A stretch of DNA of 64,000 bases from Streptomyces sp. AC512_CC834 (GCF_019049325.1 NZ_JAGMUO010000117.1:76575-140574); one strand, 5' to 3'. Shown: positions 1 through 8,504, counted from the first letter of the stretch. The notes: a model not told the origin generated them from the letters alone. A program made the numbers and translations.

Positions 1-2
1 AC

Positions 3-320
3 GGTGTCACGCTCGTCGACGTCGACGTCGACCAGGCGGTGCCACACCTGTGCCAGGTCCGCATCGCTCACCGCGACGAGGTGTTCGCCGCCCTCCGGGG
101 CCGGGACATCGGAGTCGGAGTCCACTACCCGCCCAACCACACCCAACCAGCGTTCGCCGCATTCAGGCGTCACCTGCCGGAGACCGAACAGGCCGGTGAG
201 GAGATCCTCAGCCTGCCGTTCCACCAGCACCCCACCGAGCCGGACATCGACCTCGTGGTGACCTCGCTCGAACAGGCCCTCACGTCCGCCGGAGGTTCAT
301 CGGGACGCGGCCGCCCCTGA
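3..320 (+). CDS. DegT/DnrJ/EryC1/StrS-family aminotransferase, C-terminal fragment
   Basis: Only the last ~105 codons lie in the window; the gene starts upstream. The visible protein reads from GVTLVDVDVDQAVPH to the TGA at 318-320. It contains the family's C-terminal HYPPNHTQPAF segment (usually HYPxPLHLQPxF) and an ending of the type LPETEQAGEEILSLPFHQ, where the sheet and last helix of the fold close. Members are PLP enzymes that transaminate ketosugars or similar carbonyls, often in deoxysugar or antibiotic pathways. The catalytic lysine is outside the window, so substrate and even catalytic competence cannot be judged. It converges on the MurG-like gene with only 10 bp between the stop codons, hinting at a shared accessory or biosynthetic locus. 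Family call is firm; role is open. Confidence 0.8.
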   Translation, partial: GVTLVDVDVDQAVPHLCQVRIAHRDEVFAALRGRDIGVGVHYPPNHTQPAFAAFRRHLPETEQAGEEILSLPFHQHPTEPDIDLVVTSLEQALTSAGGSSGRGRP

Positions 321-330
321 ACGCGGCCAA

Positions 331-1506
331 TCAGCCGGATGCTGCGGACAGCACCACATCCACGAGCCGGTCCGCCGCATCCGGTCGCCCCTTCGAGCGG
401 GCACGCTCCGCCATCCCCGCCCGCAGGGCGGGGTCGGTCAGGAGCGGGCCCACCGCATCCCGGAGAGCCTGGCCGGTGACCTCGCCGAGCAGAGCGAGCG
501 CGGCCCCGGCGTCGGCCAGGTGCCGGGCGTTGTGTGCCTGCTCGTTCCCGGCCGACGTGGCGAGCGGAACGAATACGGCCGGCTTGCCGAGCGCGGTCAG
601 CTCGGCCATGGTCCCGGCGCCGCTCCGGGACACCACCACGTCGGCCAGCGCCAGAACGTCCGGCAGCTCCGACCCGACGAACCCGCTCACGTGGTACCGC
701 CCGGCGAGAACCGGATCCAGGCCGCTGGCGGCCGCCCGGAGTCCGTCCACGTTCGCCGGACCGCACTGGTGGACTACGTTCGCATGCGCCAAGAGCCAGG
801 GCAGCACCTCACGGACGACCAGATTGATCTGCTGGGCGCCCTGGGCCCCGCCGGTGACGTACACGGTCGGCAGATGCCGGTCGAACCCGTGCAGGCCCAG
901 TGCCTCGATCGCCTTGTCCCCGTGGCCGCCCAGCACCTCAGGCCGTACCGGGTTTCCGGTGACGACCGCACGCTCACGCACCTCGGCCGGCAGCAGCGGC
1001 AGCGAGGACTCCGAAGACACCGCGATGCGCGTCGCCGAACTCGCCAGCTTCCGGTTGGCCAGCCCGAGCCGGACCGTCTGCTCATGCAGGACCAGCGGGC
1101 GCCGGCACAGCCGCGCAGCGAGCCCGGCCGGGACCGCCACATACCCGCCGGTCGCCAGGACCACGTCCGGCTGGAACTCCGACACGATCGAGCGGGCCTG
1201 AGCGACGCCGAGCGGCACCCGCGCCATGTCCTTCACGTTCGCAGCGGACAGCATCCTGAGCGGATTCGACGAGCGGCGGATCTTCCCCGTGGCCACCGTC
1301 CTGAAGGCGATGCCCTCCGCCGGCGCGACACGCGCTTCGAGACCGTCCGCCGTCCCGATCCACAGGACATCCAGCGTGCCGCCCGCATCCGCGAAGCGGC
1401 CTTGCAGCGTACGGATCGCCGTCAGGGCCGGGTAGGTATGACCGCCAGTGCCTCCCCCCGTCACCAGCAGCCGGAACGAACGCGGGAGCGTGGAGGAAGT
1501 GTTCAC
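331..1506 (-). CDS. MurG-like UDP-GlcNAc glycosyltransferase paralogue
   Basis: A GT28/GT-B glycosyltransferase of about 391 residues. MurG transfers GlcNAc from UDP-GlcNAc to lipid I at the inner membrane face. The N-terminal G-loop GGGTGGHTYPAL, the second G-loop TGGAQGAQQ and the donor-site SRSGAGTMAEL are all visible. Several normally conserved positions differ: HEQT where MurG has HEQN, GGAQGA for GGSQGA, and GNEQAHNAR for the usual DxHQxxNA segment. It does not sit in a dcw cell-division cluster, so it is probably a second copy with a changed acceptor (a secondary-metabolite glycan or a resistance variant), not the housekeeping MurG. I chose the GTG at 1506, just before the conserved core; the reading frame extends to 1608 without homologous content. 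No strong ribosome site decides the start. Confidence 0.75.
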   Translation of the reverse strand: MNTSSTLPRSFRLLVTGGGTGGHTYPALTAIRTLQGRFADAGGTLDVLWIGTADGLEARVAPAEGIAFRTVATGKIRRSSNPLRMLSAANVKDMARVPLGVAQARSIVSEFQPDVVLATGGYVAVPAGLAARLCRRPLVLHEQTVRLGLANRKLASSATRIAVSSESSLPLLPAEVRERAVVTGNPVRPEVLGGHGDKAIEALGLHGFDRHLPTVYVTGGAQGAQQINLVVREVLPWLLAHANVVHQCGPANVDGLRAAASGLDPVLAGRYHVSGFVGSELPDVLALADVVVSRSGAGTMAELTALGKPAVFVPLATSAGNEQAHNARHLADAGAALALLGEVTGQALRDAVGPLLTDPALRAGMAERARSKGRPDAADRLVDVVLSAASG

Positions 1507-1636
1507 CTCACGCACCCTACTGGCTGCCCAACGCCTCCCGTTACCGAAGGACGCCGGACCCCTAACCCTCGCCAACCCCTCAGAAGCGGAACCGTCGCTA
1601 CCGTTCAATCCTGGATCATTACCGGCGCTACCCCTG

Positions 1637-2212
1637 TCACGCCTGGCGGGTCAGAAGGGGCACCGCAATGCCGTCGACGATCCGTTCGATGGCCTCGTCG
1701 GACACGGGCCGCAGCGTCATGAGGACCTCGTGCCGGAAGAGATCGAAGGGCAGCGAGACGAGACGCGGCTCCAGCAGGGAGGCGTCCACCTCCCCCCGCC
1801 GGACGGCCCGCTGGACGATCTCCTCGGCCGCCGAACGCCGGCCCGCCAGCACATACTCGCGGAGTTGGTCCGGATTCGTCCCCGTGTCCGCGAAGTACCC
1901 GTCGAGGAGGATCACGGTCGCCACGAGAAGGTCGGTCCGCGACGCGTTCGCCGCCCGCAGGACGGCGATCAGGTCACCACGGAGCGTCCCCGTGTCCGGG
2001 ACCTCGACGACCCGCTGAGAACTCGCGTGCGCGATGGCCGCCTCGACCATGAGCGCCTTGTTGGCCCAGCGACGGTAGATCACCGGCGTACTCGTACCGG
2101 CCCGGTTCGCCACGGCCTCCAGCGTGAACGCCGCATACCCGCGCTCCGTCAGCTCGGCCCACGCCGCCCCCAGCAGGGCATCCTCGAGATCCTTGCCCCG
2201 TCTGCGCCGCAT
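1637..2212 (-). CDS. TetR/AcrR-family transcriptional regulator
   Basis: A 191-residue repressor-type regulator. Residues ~5-60 hold the TetR helix-turn-helix (LGAAWAELTERGYAAFTLEAV, then ANRAGTSTPVIYRRWANK); the rest is the variable ligand-binding helical domain. The ATG at 2212 is preferred because AGGAGGGG lies 2-3 bases upstream, whereas the longer frame to 2257 has none. It is transcribed divergently from the small monooxygenase gene at 2323, and the shared 110-bp gap holds an inverted repeat, so autoregulation and control of the monooxygenase is the likely arrangement (inference). The ligand is unknown. Confidence 0.88.
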   Translation of the reverse strand: MRRRRGKDLEDALLGAAWAELTERGYAAFTLEAVANRAGTSTPVIYRRWANKALMVEAAIAHASSQRVVEVPDTGTLRGDLIAVLRAANASRTDLLVATVILLDGYFADTGTNPDQLREYVLAGRRSAAEEIVQRAVRRGEVDASLLEPRLVSLPFDLFRHEVLMTLRPVSDEAIERIVDGIAVPLLTRQA

Positions 2213-2237
2213 CGCCCCTCCTGTTGTACCGTTGGCA

Positions 2238-2263
2238 AATAAGAAGCGTGAACACATCTTATT
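2238..2263. promoter_or_regulatory. Inverted repeat, candidate TetR operator
   Basis: AATAAGA at 2238-2244 and TCTTATT at 2257-2263 are exact reverse complements separated by 12 bp. They lie in an unusually AT-rich stretch of the divergent tetR/monooxygenase gap. This is the only clear dyad there, which makes it the natural operator candidate; binding is untested. A 9-bp direct repeat (ACTGGACCG) follows at about 2269-2286. Confidence 0.5.
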
Positions 2264-2322
2264 CTACCGACTGGACCGACTGGACCGACGGAGAACCCAC
2301 AGGAGAGACGGGAGCACCACCC

Positions 2323-2619
2323 ATGAGCAACCAGAACACCATCACAGTCCTCATCGAGATCCACGCCAAGGACGGACTGGAGCTCCAAGCCCGAGACGCG
2401 CTGCTCCACGCGATCCAGACCTCCGAGAAGCTCGGCCTGATCAGCTCCACCGAGTACGAGGACGCCAATGACCCCGGAGCCTTCTACGCCATCCAGGTCT
2501 GGGAGAACGCCGACGCCTTCCACGCACACATGGACGATGCCGCCAAGTCCGGCATGAACGAGGCGATCCAGGTCCTGCGCGAGCACCCCAAGACCGCACT
2601 CCTGCGCACCATCGGCTGA
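2323..2619 (+). CDS. ABM-fold (antibiotic biosynthesis monooxygenase type) protein
   Basis: A 98-residue single-domain protein of the ferredoxin-like dimeric alpha-beta barrel fold (ABM/YgiN type). The opening strand TITVLIEIHAKDG, the helix LQARDALLHAIQTSEK, the aspartate-rich turn and the second strand GAFYAIQVWENADAFHAHM match this small family. Members act as cofactor-free quinol or anthrone oxygenases, or as reactive-metabolite scavengers; the substrate cannot be read from sequence. The start is the ATG at 2323, preceded by GGGAG; the frame to 2224 runs through the regulatory gap. Probably controlled by the divergent TetR gene. Confidence 0.8.
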   Translation: MSNQNTITVLIEIHAKDGLELQARDALLHAIQTSEKLGLISSTEYEDANDPGAFYAIQVWENADAFHAHMDDAAKSGMNEAIQVLREHPKTALLRTIG

Positions 2620-2741
2620 TCACGTCGGCTGGTCGAGCTGAAGCTTCGGATGAACATACGTACGGCGACAGCGAGTTGGCGGGGCGGGAGCGACATCACG
2701 GGGTCACCGTGGCACTGGACGCGGTACTTCACCAGGTCAGC

Positions 2742-2770
2742 CACTCGTACGCAGAGTCAGCGTACGAGTG
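2742..2770. promoter_or_regulatory. 10-bp inverted repeat upstream of the XRE gene
   Basis: CACTCGTACG (2742-2751) and CGTACGAGTG (2761-2770) are perfect reverse complements with a 9-bp spacer, about 90 bp before the XRE regulator start. The geometry fits a dimeric helix-turn-helix operator, so autoregulation by the downstream gene is plausible. No binding evidence is available. Confidence 0.45.
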
Positions 2771-2856
2771 CGAAGAGTGGACAGTGGCGGTGACCGACTG
2801 TAACCCTGGGCGCGTTGGGAGTGTGCGGCGGGGAGAACGTGCGGAAGGTGGCCGCC

Positions 2857-3864
2857 ATGGCGGACGGTGCGGTGGATGCGGGCGTGGTCGGCGGGGGCGG
2901 GGAGCCTGAAGTCTCCGACAGCCTCAAGACGTTCGGGGCCGTGGTCAAGGGGTTCCGCAGGCGGGCCGGGCTGACGCAGGAGGAGCTGGCCGAGCAGGTG
3001 CGGTACTCGGTCCAGACCGTGGCCTCCGTCGAGCAGGGCAGGCGCCTCCCCACGCTGGAGTACGTCCAGCGGGCCGATGACGCGCTGGACGCGGCAGGCA
3101 TTCTCAGCGGAGCCGTGCAGCATCTGTCGCGGCAACCGGGACTCGCGAGCTGGTTCCGGCAGTGGGCCAGGCTGGAAGCCACGGCCGTCAGCCTCAGTAC
3201 GTACGAATGCCGGCTCATTCCAGGCCTGTTGCAGACGGAGGCGTATGCGCGCACTCTGTTCGAGAACCAGTTGCCTCCGCTGGGAGACGAACAGATCGAG
3301 GCGCAGTGGGTGGCACGGGAAGAACGGCAGAAGTTGCTGCGCGAGCGGCCGAACACGGCGTTCAGCTTCATCGTTGAGGAACACCTGTTCCTCCGGTGCA
3401 CGGGCGGGGCGGACGTGACACGACAACTGATCGACCACGTACTGGAGCTGGCGGCGCTGCGCAACATCGAAGTGCAGGTGATGCCGTTGGTGCGGACGGC
3501 TCACGCCGGCTTGGCCGGCCCCATGCAGTTGCTGGAGACGCCCGAGGCGCGATGGTTCGCCTACAACGAGGGTCAGGGTGGTGGTCTGTTCGTCTCCGAC
3601 CCGAAGGAAGTGAGCGTCCTCCAGAGCACTGAACTGGCCTGGTTCAAGAGCAGCTACAGCAGCAGCGGAGACGGCGACTGCGTCGAGGTGGCTGTCGCCT
3701 GGTTCAAGAGCAGCTACAGCAGCGGCGGAGACGGTGACTGCGTCGAGGTCGCCACCTGCGCCGCCGCGGTCCACATCCGGGATTCCAAGGACAGGCGCGG
3801 CCCGCAGCTTGCCCTCTCCCCCGCTGCCTGGGGCGACTTCGTCGCTTACGCGGCGCACGACTGA
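2857..3864 (+). CDS. XRE (DUF5753, Scr1-type) regulator fused to a duplicated DUF397 domain
   Basis: Residues ~20-80 form a Cro/XRE helix-turn-helix (VKGFRRRAGLTQEELAEQV then VRYSVQTVASVEQGRRLP). Residues ~100-255 are the DUF5753 ligand-type domain (LIPGLLQTEAYAR, VEEHLFLR, GLAGPMQLLE). In Streptomyces such regulators end with ~25 more residues and are followed by a separate ~65-residue DUF397 gene. Here the frame runs from DUF5753 directly into DUF397 (STELAWFKSSYS), and the WFKSSYSSxGDGDCVEVA block occurs twice. The likely origin is an in-frame deletion fusing an antitoxin-like/partner pair, plus a 60-bp tandem duplication. Starts: ATG 2857 with GGAAGG 8 bases upstream is preferred; GTG 2839 behind GGGGAG and TTG 2815 are alternatives. 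Whether the fusion is functional is unknown. Confidence 0.85.
   Translation: MADGAVDAGVVGGGGEPEVSDSLKTFGAVVKGFRRRAGLTQEELAEQVRYSVQTVASVEQGRRLPTLEYVQRADDALDAAGILSGAVQHLSRQPGLASWFRQWARLEATAVSLSTYECRLIPGLLQTEAYARTLFENQLPPLGDEQIEAQWVAREERQKLLRERPNTAFSFIVEEHLFLRCTGGADVTRQLIDHVLELAALRNIEVQVMPLVRTAHAGLAGPMQLLETPEARWFAYNEGQGGGLFVSDPKEVSVLQSTELAWFKSSYSSSGDGDCVEVAVAWFKSSYSSGGDGDCVEVATCAAAVHIRDSKDRRGPQLALSPAAWGDFVAYAAHD
3637..3756 (+). repeat. 60-bp tandem duplication inside the DUF397 part
   Basis: Two adjacent 60-bp units (3637-3696 and 3697-3756) are nearly identical. Each encodes AWFKSSYSS-x-GDGDCVEVA followed by two variable residues. The length is a multiple of three, so the reading frame is preserved. 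Confidence 0.92.
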
Positions 3865-3886
3865 TACCGACGCGCGCCGCCGGACG

Positions 3887-4549
3887 TCACCGCAGGGCCT
3901 CCGCCACCTCGCGGGCCGCGTGCATGACGCGTTCGCCGACGCGTTCGGGGACCACGTCGGCCAGCATGACCACGCCGACGCTGCCCTCGACGCCCGTGAC
4001 GCCGAGGAGGGGTGCCGCCGCGCCACACGCGCCGGCCTCCAGTTCGCCGTGGGTGAGGGTGTAGCCGGGGTCGTCCTCGGGCTCGCCGGCGGGCTGGGGC
4101 GGCGGCTGGCGGGCGGCCAGGATCGCCTTGCCGGCGGCGCCCCGTTCCAGGGGATGGCGGAAGCCGGCGCGGTAGGCGACGTGGTAGTCCGTCCAGGTCG
4201 GCTCGACGACGGCGACGGCCAGCGCCTCCGCGCCGTCCACCAGGGTCAGGTGGGCCGTCGCCCCTATGTCCTCGGCCAGCGAGCGCAGCGCCGGCATCGC
4301 GGCCTCGCGGACGAGGGGGTGCACCTGGCGGCCCAGGCCCAGTACGCCGAGTCCGACGCGGGCGCGGCCGCCCAGGTCGCGGCGTACGAGTGCGTGCTGC
4401 TCCAGCGTGGCGAGCAACCGGTAGACAACGGTCCGGTTCACGCCCAGTTTGTGGGACAGCTCGGTGACGGTCAGCCCGTGGTCCGTATCGGCCAGCAGCT
4501 TGAGGACGCGCAGTCCCCGGTCGAGCGTCTGAGAGGTCTCCGCGGTCAC
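3887..4549 (-). CDS. IclR-family transcriptional regulator
   Basis: A 220-residue regulator. The N-terminal winged helix covers residues ~5-65 (QTLDRGLRVLKLLAD, LTVTELSHKLGVNRTVVYRL), followed by the IclR effector domain (AMPALRSLAEDIGATAHLTL, HPLERGAAGKAIL). The effector domain is shorter than in many relatives and has a proline-rich stretch (ARQPPPQPAGEP). I prefer the GTG at 4549 because AAGGAG sits 8 bases upstream; the GTG at 4558 would directly abut that site. It converges on the XRE fusion gene, with 22 bp between stops. No obvious structural gene is adjacent, so the target is unknown. Confidence 0.85.
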   Translation of the reverse strand: MTAETSQTLDRGLRVLKLLADTDHGLTVTELSHKLGVNRTVVYRLLATLEQHALVRRDLGGRARVGLGVLGLGRQVHPLVREAAMPALRSLAEDIGATAHLTLVDGAEALAVAVVEPTWTDYHVAYRAGFRHPLERGAAGKAILAARQPPPQPAGEPEDDPGYTLTHGELEAGACGAAAPLLGVTGVEGSVGVVMLADVVPERVGERVMHAAREVAEALR

Positions 4550-4853
4550 GACGCCCACTCCTTAGTGGTGAGGTCGGCGGCCCTCCTCGCGGCGATGCGT
4601 CACCGAGTCCCGTCAGTGACGCGCTTCAGAGGCCGCCGATCGGCTGACGGTCCGGCCTTGTGCCCGGGTCCAGTCGCTTCACGGCTGCGCTCCGCGGCGG
4701 CGCTGCCACGGGGCGTGTGCGTAGCGGGACAGTAACTACCAGGTCCGCTCAGCGGAAGGCTCCGTCCAGAATCCGGGCGCCAACCGTTATCGACTGCCTG
4801 TGTTTGTCCCGATACGTATCGCGCGTGCGCACGGGGCCGCACGCCCCCGCGCG
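4550..4853. other. Intergenic region between iclR and the helicase
   Basis: About 300 bp with no supportable gene or RNA. It must contain the iclR promoter and the 3' flank of the helicase gene. I see no clear terminator hairpin or operator. Confidence 0.6.
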
Positions 4854-6650
4854 TCACTTCATGCGCGTCGCCCACTCCTGCACCTTGGCGATGCGCTGGC
4901 GAAGCTGACCGCCGGTGGCCTCGGCGCTGGGCGGGCCGCCGCACACGCGGCGCAGTTCGGTGTGGATCACACCGTGCGGCTTGCCGCTCTGGTGGACGTA
5001 GGCGCCGACCATGGTGTTGAGCTGCTTGCGCAGCTCCATCAGCTCCTTGTGGGAGACGACCGGGCGGCGTTCGGCGGGCAGTTCGAGCAGGTCGGCCTCG
5101 TCGTCCGGCTTCTTGCGGCTGTGCGCGATCTGCCGGGCCTGACGCTTCTGGAGGAGGAGTTGGACCTGGTCGGGCTCCAGCAGGCCCGGGATGCCCAGGT
5201 AGTCCCGCTCCTCCTCGCTGCCCGGGTGCGCCTGCATGCCGAACTCGGCGCCGTTGTACATCACCCGGTCGAAGGTGGCCTCGGACTCCAGTGCCTCGAA
5301 GGAGAACTGCTCCTGCTCGCCGGTGTCCTCGTCCTGCTCCCGGTTCGCCTCGTCCATCTCCTTCTCGGACTCGGCGTAGGGATCCTCCTCGCCCTCCTTC
5401 TTGGGCTTGTCGAGGACGTGGTCCCGCTCGCGCTCCATCTCGCCCGCGAAGGTGAGCAGGTCGGGCACGGTGGGGAGGAAGACGGAGGCGGTCTCGCCGC
5501 GGCGCCTGGAACGGACGAAGCGGCCTACTGCCTGGGCGAAGAAGAGGGGGGTCGAAATCGTCGTGGCGTAGACGCCGACCGCGAGGCGGGGGACGTCGAC
5601 GCCCTCGGACACCATGCGGACGGCGACCATCCAGCGGTCGGTGCTCGCGCTGAAGTCGTCGATGTTCTTGGACGCGCCGGTGTCGTCGGACAGGACGACG
5701 GTGGCCTTGTCGCCGGTGATCTCGCGGATCAGCTTGGCGTAGGAGCGGGCGGAGTCCTGGTCGGCGGCGATGACGAGGGCGCCGGCGTCCGGGACGCCCT
5801 TCCTGACCTCGGTGAGCCGCTGGTCGGCGGCGCGCAGCACGGCGGGCATCCACTCGCCGCGCGGGTCGAGCGCGGTGCGCCAGGCCTGGCTGACGGCGTC
5901 CTTGGTCATCGGCTCGCCGAGCCGGGCGGCGATCTCGTCGCCCGCCTTCGTGCGCCAGCGCATGTTGCCGCTGTAGCTCATGAAGATGACGGGGCGGACC
6001 ACGCCGTCGGCGAGCGCCGATCCGTAGCCGTAGGTGTAGTCGGCGGCGGAGCGGCGGATGCCGTCGTTGCCCTCCTCGTACGCGACGAAGGGGATCGGGT
6101 TCGTGTCGGAGCGGAAGGGCGTGCCGGTGAGCGCGAGGCGGCGGGTGGCCGGCTCGAACGCCTCCAGGCAGGCCTCGCCCCAGGACTTGGAGTCACCGGC
6201 GTGGTGGATCTCGTCGAGGATGACGAGGGTCTTGCGCTGCTCGACGCGGTTGCGGTGCAGCATGGGGCGCACGCCGACGCCGGCGTACGTGATGGCGATG
6301 CCCTGGTACTCGCGGCTGAGCGGGCCCGCGCTGTACTCGGGGTCCAGCTTGATCCCTATGCGGGCCGCGGCCTCGGCCCACTGCTTCTTCAGGTGCTCGG
6401 TCGGCGCGACGACGGTCACCTGCTGCACGACGTGGTGGTGCAGCAGCCAGGACGCCAGCGTCAGGGCGAAGGTGGTCTTTCCGGCGCCGGGGGTGGCGAC
6501 CGCCAGGAAGTCCCGGGGCTGGTCCTGGAGGTACTTCTCCATCGCCCCCTCCTGCCAGGCCCGCAGCTTGCCGGCGGTGCCCCACGGGGCACGGCCCGGG
6601 AAGGCCGGGGACAGGTGGTGCGAGGTGCTGGAGCTGGCGGTGGTAGTCAC
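4854..6650 (-). CDS. DEAD/DEAH-box superfamily 2 helicase
   Basis: A 598-residue SF2 ATPase. Visible motifs in order: Walker A ATPGAGKTTFAL (~residues 52-62), motif Ia VVAPTEHLKKQW, motif II LDEIHH (~142), motif III ALTGTPFRSD, the C-terminal RecA lobe with RMVSEGVDVPRLAVGVYAT, and motif VI QAVGRFVRSRRRGE. This resembles type I restriction/UvrB-type helicases (ResIII plus helicase_C). A Glu/Asp-rich acidic linker (~residues 415-445) and a helical C-terminus follow. No nuclease or restriction partner is adjacent, so it is best read as a stand-alone housekeeping helicase of unknown substrate. The GTG at 6650 is favoured (GGAG close upstream, conserved sequence begins soon after); GTG 6710 would add 20 residues. 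Confidence 0.85.
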   Translation of the reverse strand: MTTTASSSTSHHLSPAFPGRAPWGTAGKLRAWQEGAMEKYLQDQPRDFLAVATPGAGKTTFALTLASWLLHHHVVQQVTVVAPTEHLKKQWAEAAARIGIKLDPEYSAGPLSREYQGIAITYAGVGVRPMLHRNRVEQRKTLVILDEIHHAGDSKSWGEACLEAFEPATRRLALTGTPFRSDTNPIPFVAYEEGNDGIRRSAADYTYGYGSALADGVVRPVIFMSYSGNMRWRTKAGDEIAARLGEPMTKDAVSQAWRTALDPRGEWMPAVLRAADQRLTEVRKGVPDAGALVIAADQDSARSYAKLIREITGDKATVVLSDDTGASKNIDDFSASTDRWMVAVRMVSEGVDVPRLAVGVYATTISTPLFFAQAVGRFVRSRRRGETASVFLPTVPDLLTFAGEMERERDHVLDKPKKEGEEDPYAESEKEMDEANREQDEDTGEQEQFSFEALESEATFDRVMYNGAEFGMQAHPGSEEERDYLGIPGLLEPDQVQLLLQKRQARQIAHSRKKPDDEADLLELPAERRPVVSHKELMELRKQLNTMVGAYVHQSGKPHGVIHTELRRVCGGPPSAEATGGQLRQRIAKVQEWATRMK

Positions 6651-6810
6651 GGTCTCCGAAGGGGTCCGAAGGGGGTGGAGCGGCTCGGCCACGTATGACA
6701 ACCGGGCCACCCTACCGGCGGGCCGACGCGTTCAACGCGCCCACGGGGGCGGGTCACCCCCGGGTGGGACGGACGTCACAGCTCCCCCGGCCGCCTCGCA
6801 GCCGGGCCCG

Positions 6811-6870
6811 GCTCGCTTCTCCCGCATCCGGTTCATTTCTTCCGCACCCGGCTCACTTCTCCCGTACCCG
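6811..6870 (-). repeat. Three 20-bp tandem repeats at the 3' end of the MFS gene
   Basis: Units 6851-6870, 6831-6850 and 6811-6830 are 20-bp near-copies. On the minus strand the first reads CGGGTACGGGAGAAGTGAGC and contains the MFS stop codon; the other two lie just downstream. This looks like local slippage duplication of the gene's end. Confidence 0.8.
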
Positions 6871-8322
6871 CATAGCCACCCACGCCCCCACCAGCGCCAC
6901 CGCCGCCATCGGCAGGAACACCGCCGCGAAGGCCGTCGGGTGGGAGCCGGTGGCTTCCGTGGCCGCGTGGCTGACCGTGCCGCCGCCGAGGGCGGCGAAG
7001 GCGGCGCCTCCGACCGACAGCAGTACGACGTTGGAGAGGCCGTCGGAGATCTGGAGGGCGGCGGAGTTGGTGCCGGCCTCCTCGGGGGCGGAGAGCTTGA
7101 GCAGGAGGACGCTGGTGGAGGAGATCACCAGGCCCATGCCGAAGCAGCCGAAGCCCCAGGCGACGGCCACCGTCCAGGCGGGCACGGCGTCGATCAGCAC
7201 GCTCGGCGCCGTCGCGATGGCCGCCGCGACCAGGACCATGCCGAGGGCCATCAGGCGCTCGCGGTGGGGTTCCAGGCGCGGCCGGGACTGAAGCCAGGAG
7301 CCCGCCGCCCAGGTCGCCCCGCCGGCCGCCAGCGAGAGACCGGCCAGCGTGGGGCTGAGTCCGCGCTGGGTGACCAGCATCAGCGGGACGAAGGACTCGG
7401 CGGCGATGAAGGACCCCGCGGCCACCCCGCGCAGCAGGACCACGGAGGGCAGCCCGCGCACCGCCCGGTAGGTGCCGCGCGGCAGCAGTCCGAGGACCGA
7501 CGGCACGAGCAGCGCCACGCCCGCCGCGCCGGGCAGCAGCGAGAGGGGGCGCAGGTCCTGGGCGGCGTACTGGAGCAGCCCCGCGCCCAGCGAGATGGCG
7601 AGGGCGAGGCGGATGCGGCGGCCGTCGAAGGACGCCGGCGCTTCCCCTCCGCCGACGGCGCCGGACGCGCGGGCGCGTATCTGCGGCAGCGCGAGGGCCA
7701 GCGGGAAGACGACCAGCACCGGGATGCCGAGGAACACCCAGCGCCACCCGAGGTGTTCGGTCACCGCGCCGGAGGCCAGCGGGCCGACCACCGACGGGAC
7801 GACCCAGCCCGCCGCGAACGCCGCCATGATCGCGGGCCGCAGCCGCTCCGGGTAGGCCCGCCCGACGACGACGTACAGGGCGACGATGACCAGCCCGCCG
7901 CCGAGCCCCTGCACGGCCCGCCCGAGGATGAACAGCCACATCGCCCCGGCCGTCCCGGCCAGCACCAGACCCGCGGCGAAGGATGCGATACCGCAGGTCA
8001 GCGGTGCCAGCGGGCCCCGTCGGTCCGACCACTGGCCGGAGAGAACCATCCCGAACAGGCTCGTCGTGAAGTACCCCGAGAACGCGAACGCGTACAGCGA
8101 CACCCCGTCCAGCTCCCGCGCCGCCACCGGCATCGCCGTACCGACCGCCGTCGCCTCGAAGGCGATCAGCACGATCACGGAGACGATGCCGATGCTCAGC
8201 GCCCGGTAGGTGCGGCTCAGTACGGTCTCGTCGGGCGCGGCGGTACCGACGGCGGGCTCGGCGGGGACTGTGGGGACTGCGGGGACGGCGACATCGGTGT
8301 CGCGGGGCTCAGGGACGGTCAT
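6853..8322 (-). CDS. MFS drug/proton antiporter-type transporter
   Basis: A 489-residue integral membrane protein with at least twelve hydrophobic segments, starting with SIGIVSVIVLIAFEATAVGT. The EATAVGTAMPVAARELDG stretch corresponds to the LDxTIVNVALP signature of the first helix in drug:H+ antiporters. SGQWSDRRGPLAP is the conserved loop 2-3 motif, and GAVQGLGGG-type sequence (GRAVQGLGGGLVIVALYVVVG) marks helix 4. It is probably an exporter, substrate unknown. The ATG at 8322 is chosen because the conserved N-terminus follows shortly; the open frame continues to 8733 only through the tRNA-like gene. No regulator is adjacent. Confidence 0.85.
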   Translation of the reverse strand: MTVPEPRDTDVAVPAVPTVPAEPAVGTAAPDETVLSRTYRALSIGIVSVIVLIAFEATAVGTAMPVAARELDGVSLYAFAFSGYFTTSLFGMVLSGQWSDRRGPLAPLTCGIASFAAGLVLAGTAGAMWLFILGRAVQGLGGGLVIVALYVVVGRAYPERLRPAIMAAFAAGWVVPSVVGPLASGAVTEHLGWRWVFLGIPVLVVFPLALALPQIRARASGAVGGGEAPASFDGRRIRLALAISLGAGLLQYAAQDLRPLSLLPGAAGVALLVPSVLGLLPRGTYRAVRGLPSVVLLRGVAAGSFIAAESFVPLMLVTQRGLSPTLAGLSLAAGGATWAAGSWLQSRPRLEPHRERLMALGMVLVAAAIATAPSVLIDAVPAWTVAVAWGFGCFGMGLVISSTSVLLLKLSAPEEAGTNSAALQISDGLSNVVLLSVGGAAFAALGGGTVSHAATEATGSHPTAFAAVFLPMAAVALVGAWVAMRVREK

Positions 8323-8504
8323 GGTCGCCAGAGTAAGGGCCACAGTGCGCTTTGACCCCTGTCGGAGGGCGGTACGGGGCCGGGACCTTGGTCGTACGAC
8401 CGCCCGCCGTTCATGAACGCGGTATGGCAGTCGTGTTGCGGCCTCCCCGGGTTCCTTGAGCACCGCCGCGGCTCCGCCTACCGTCGAGTCACGAAGTCGG
8501 ACAC

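Noticed and set aside
4800..6698. 632-codon + frame over the helicase
   Set aside because: Antisense shadow; composition is Gly/Ala/Val/Leu repeats without domains, while the minus strand has all helicase motifs.
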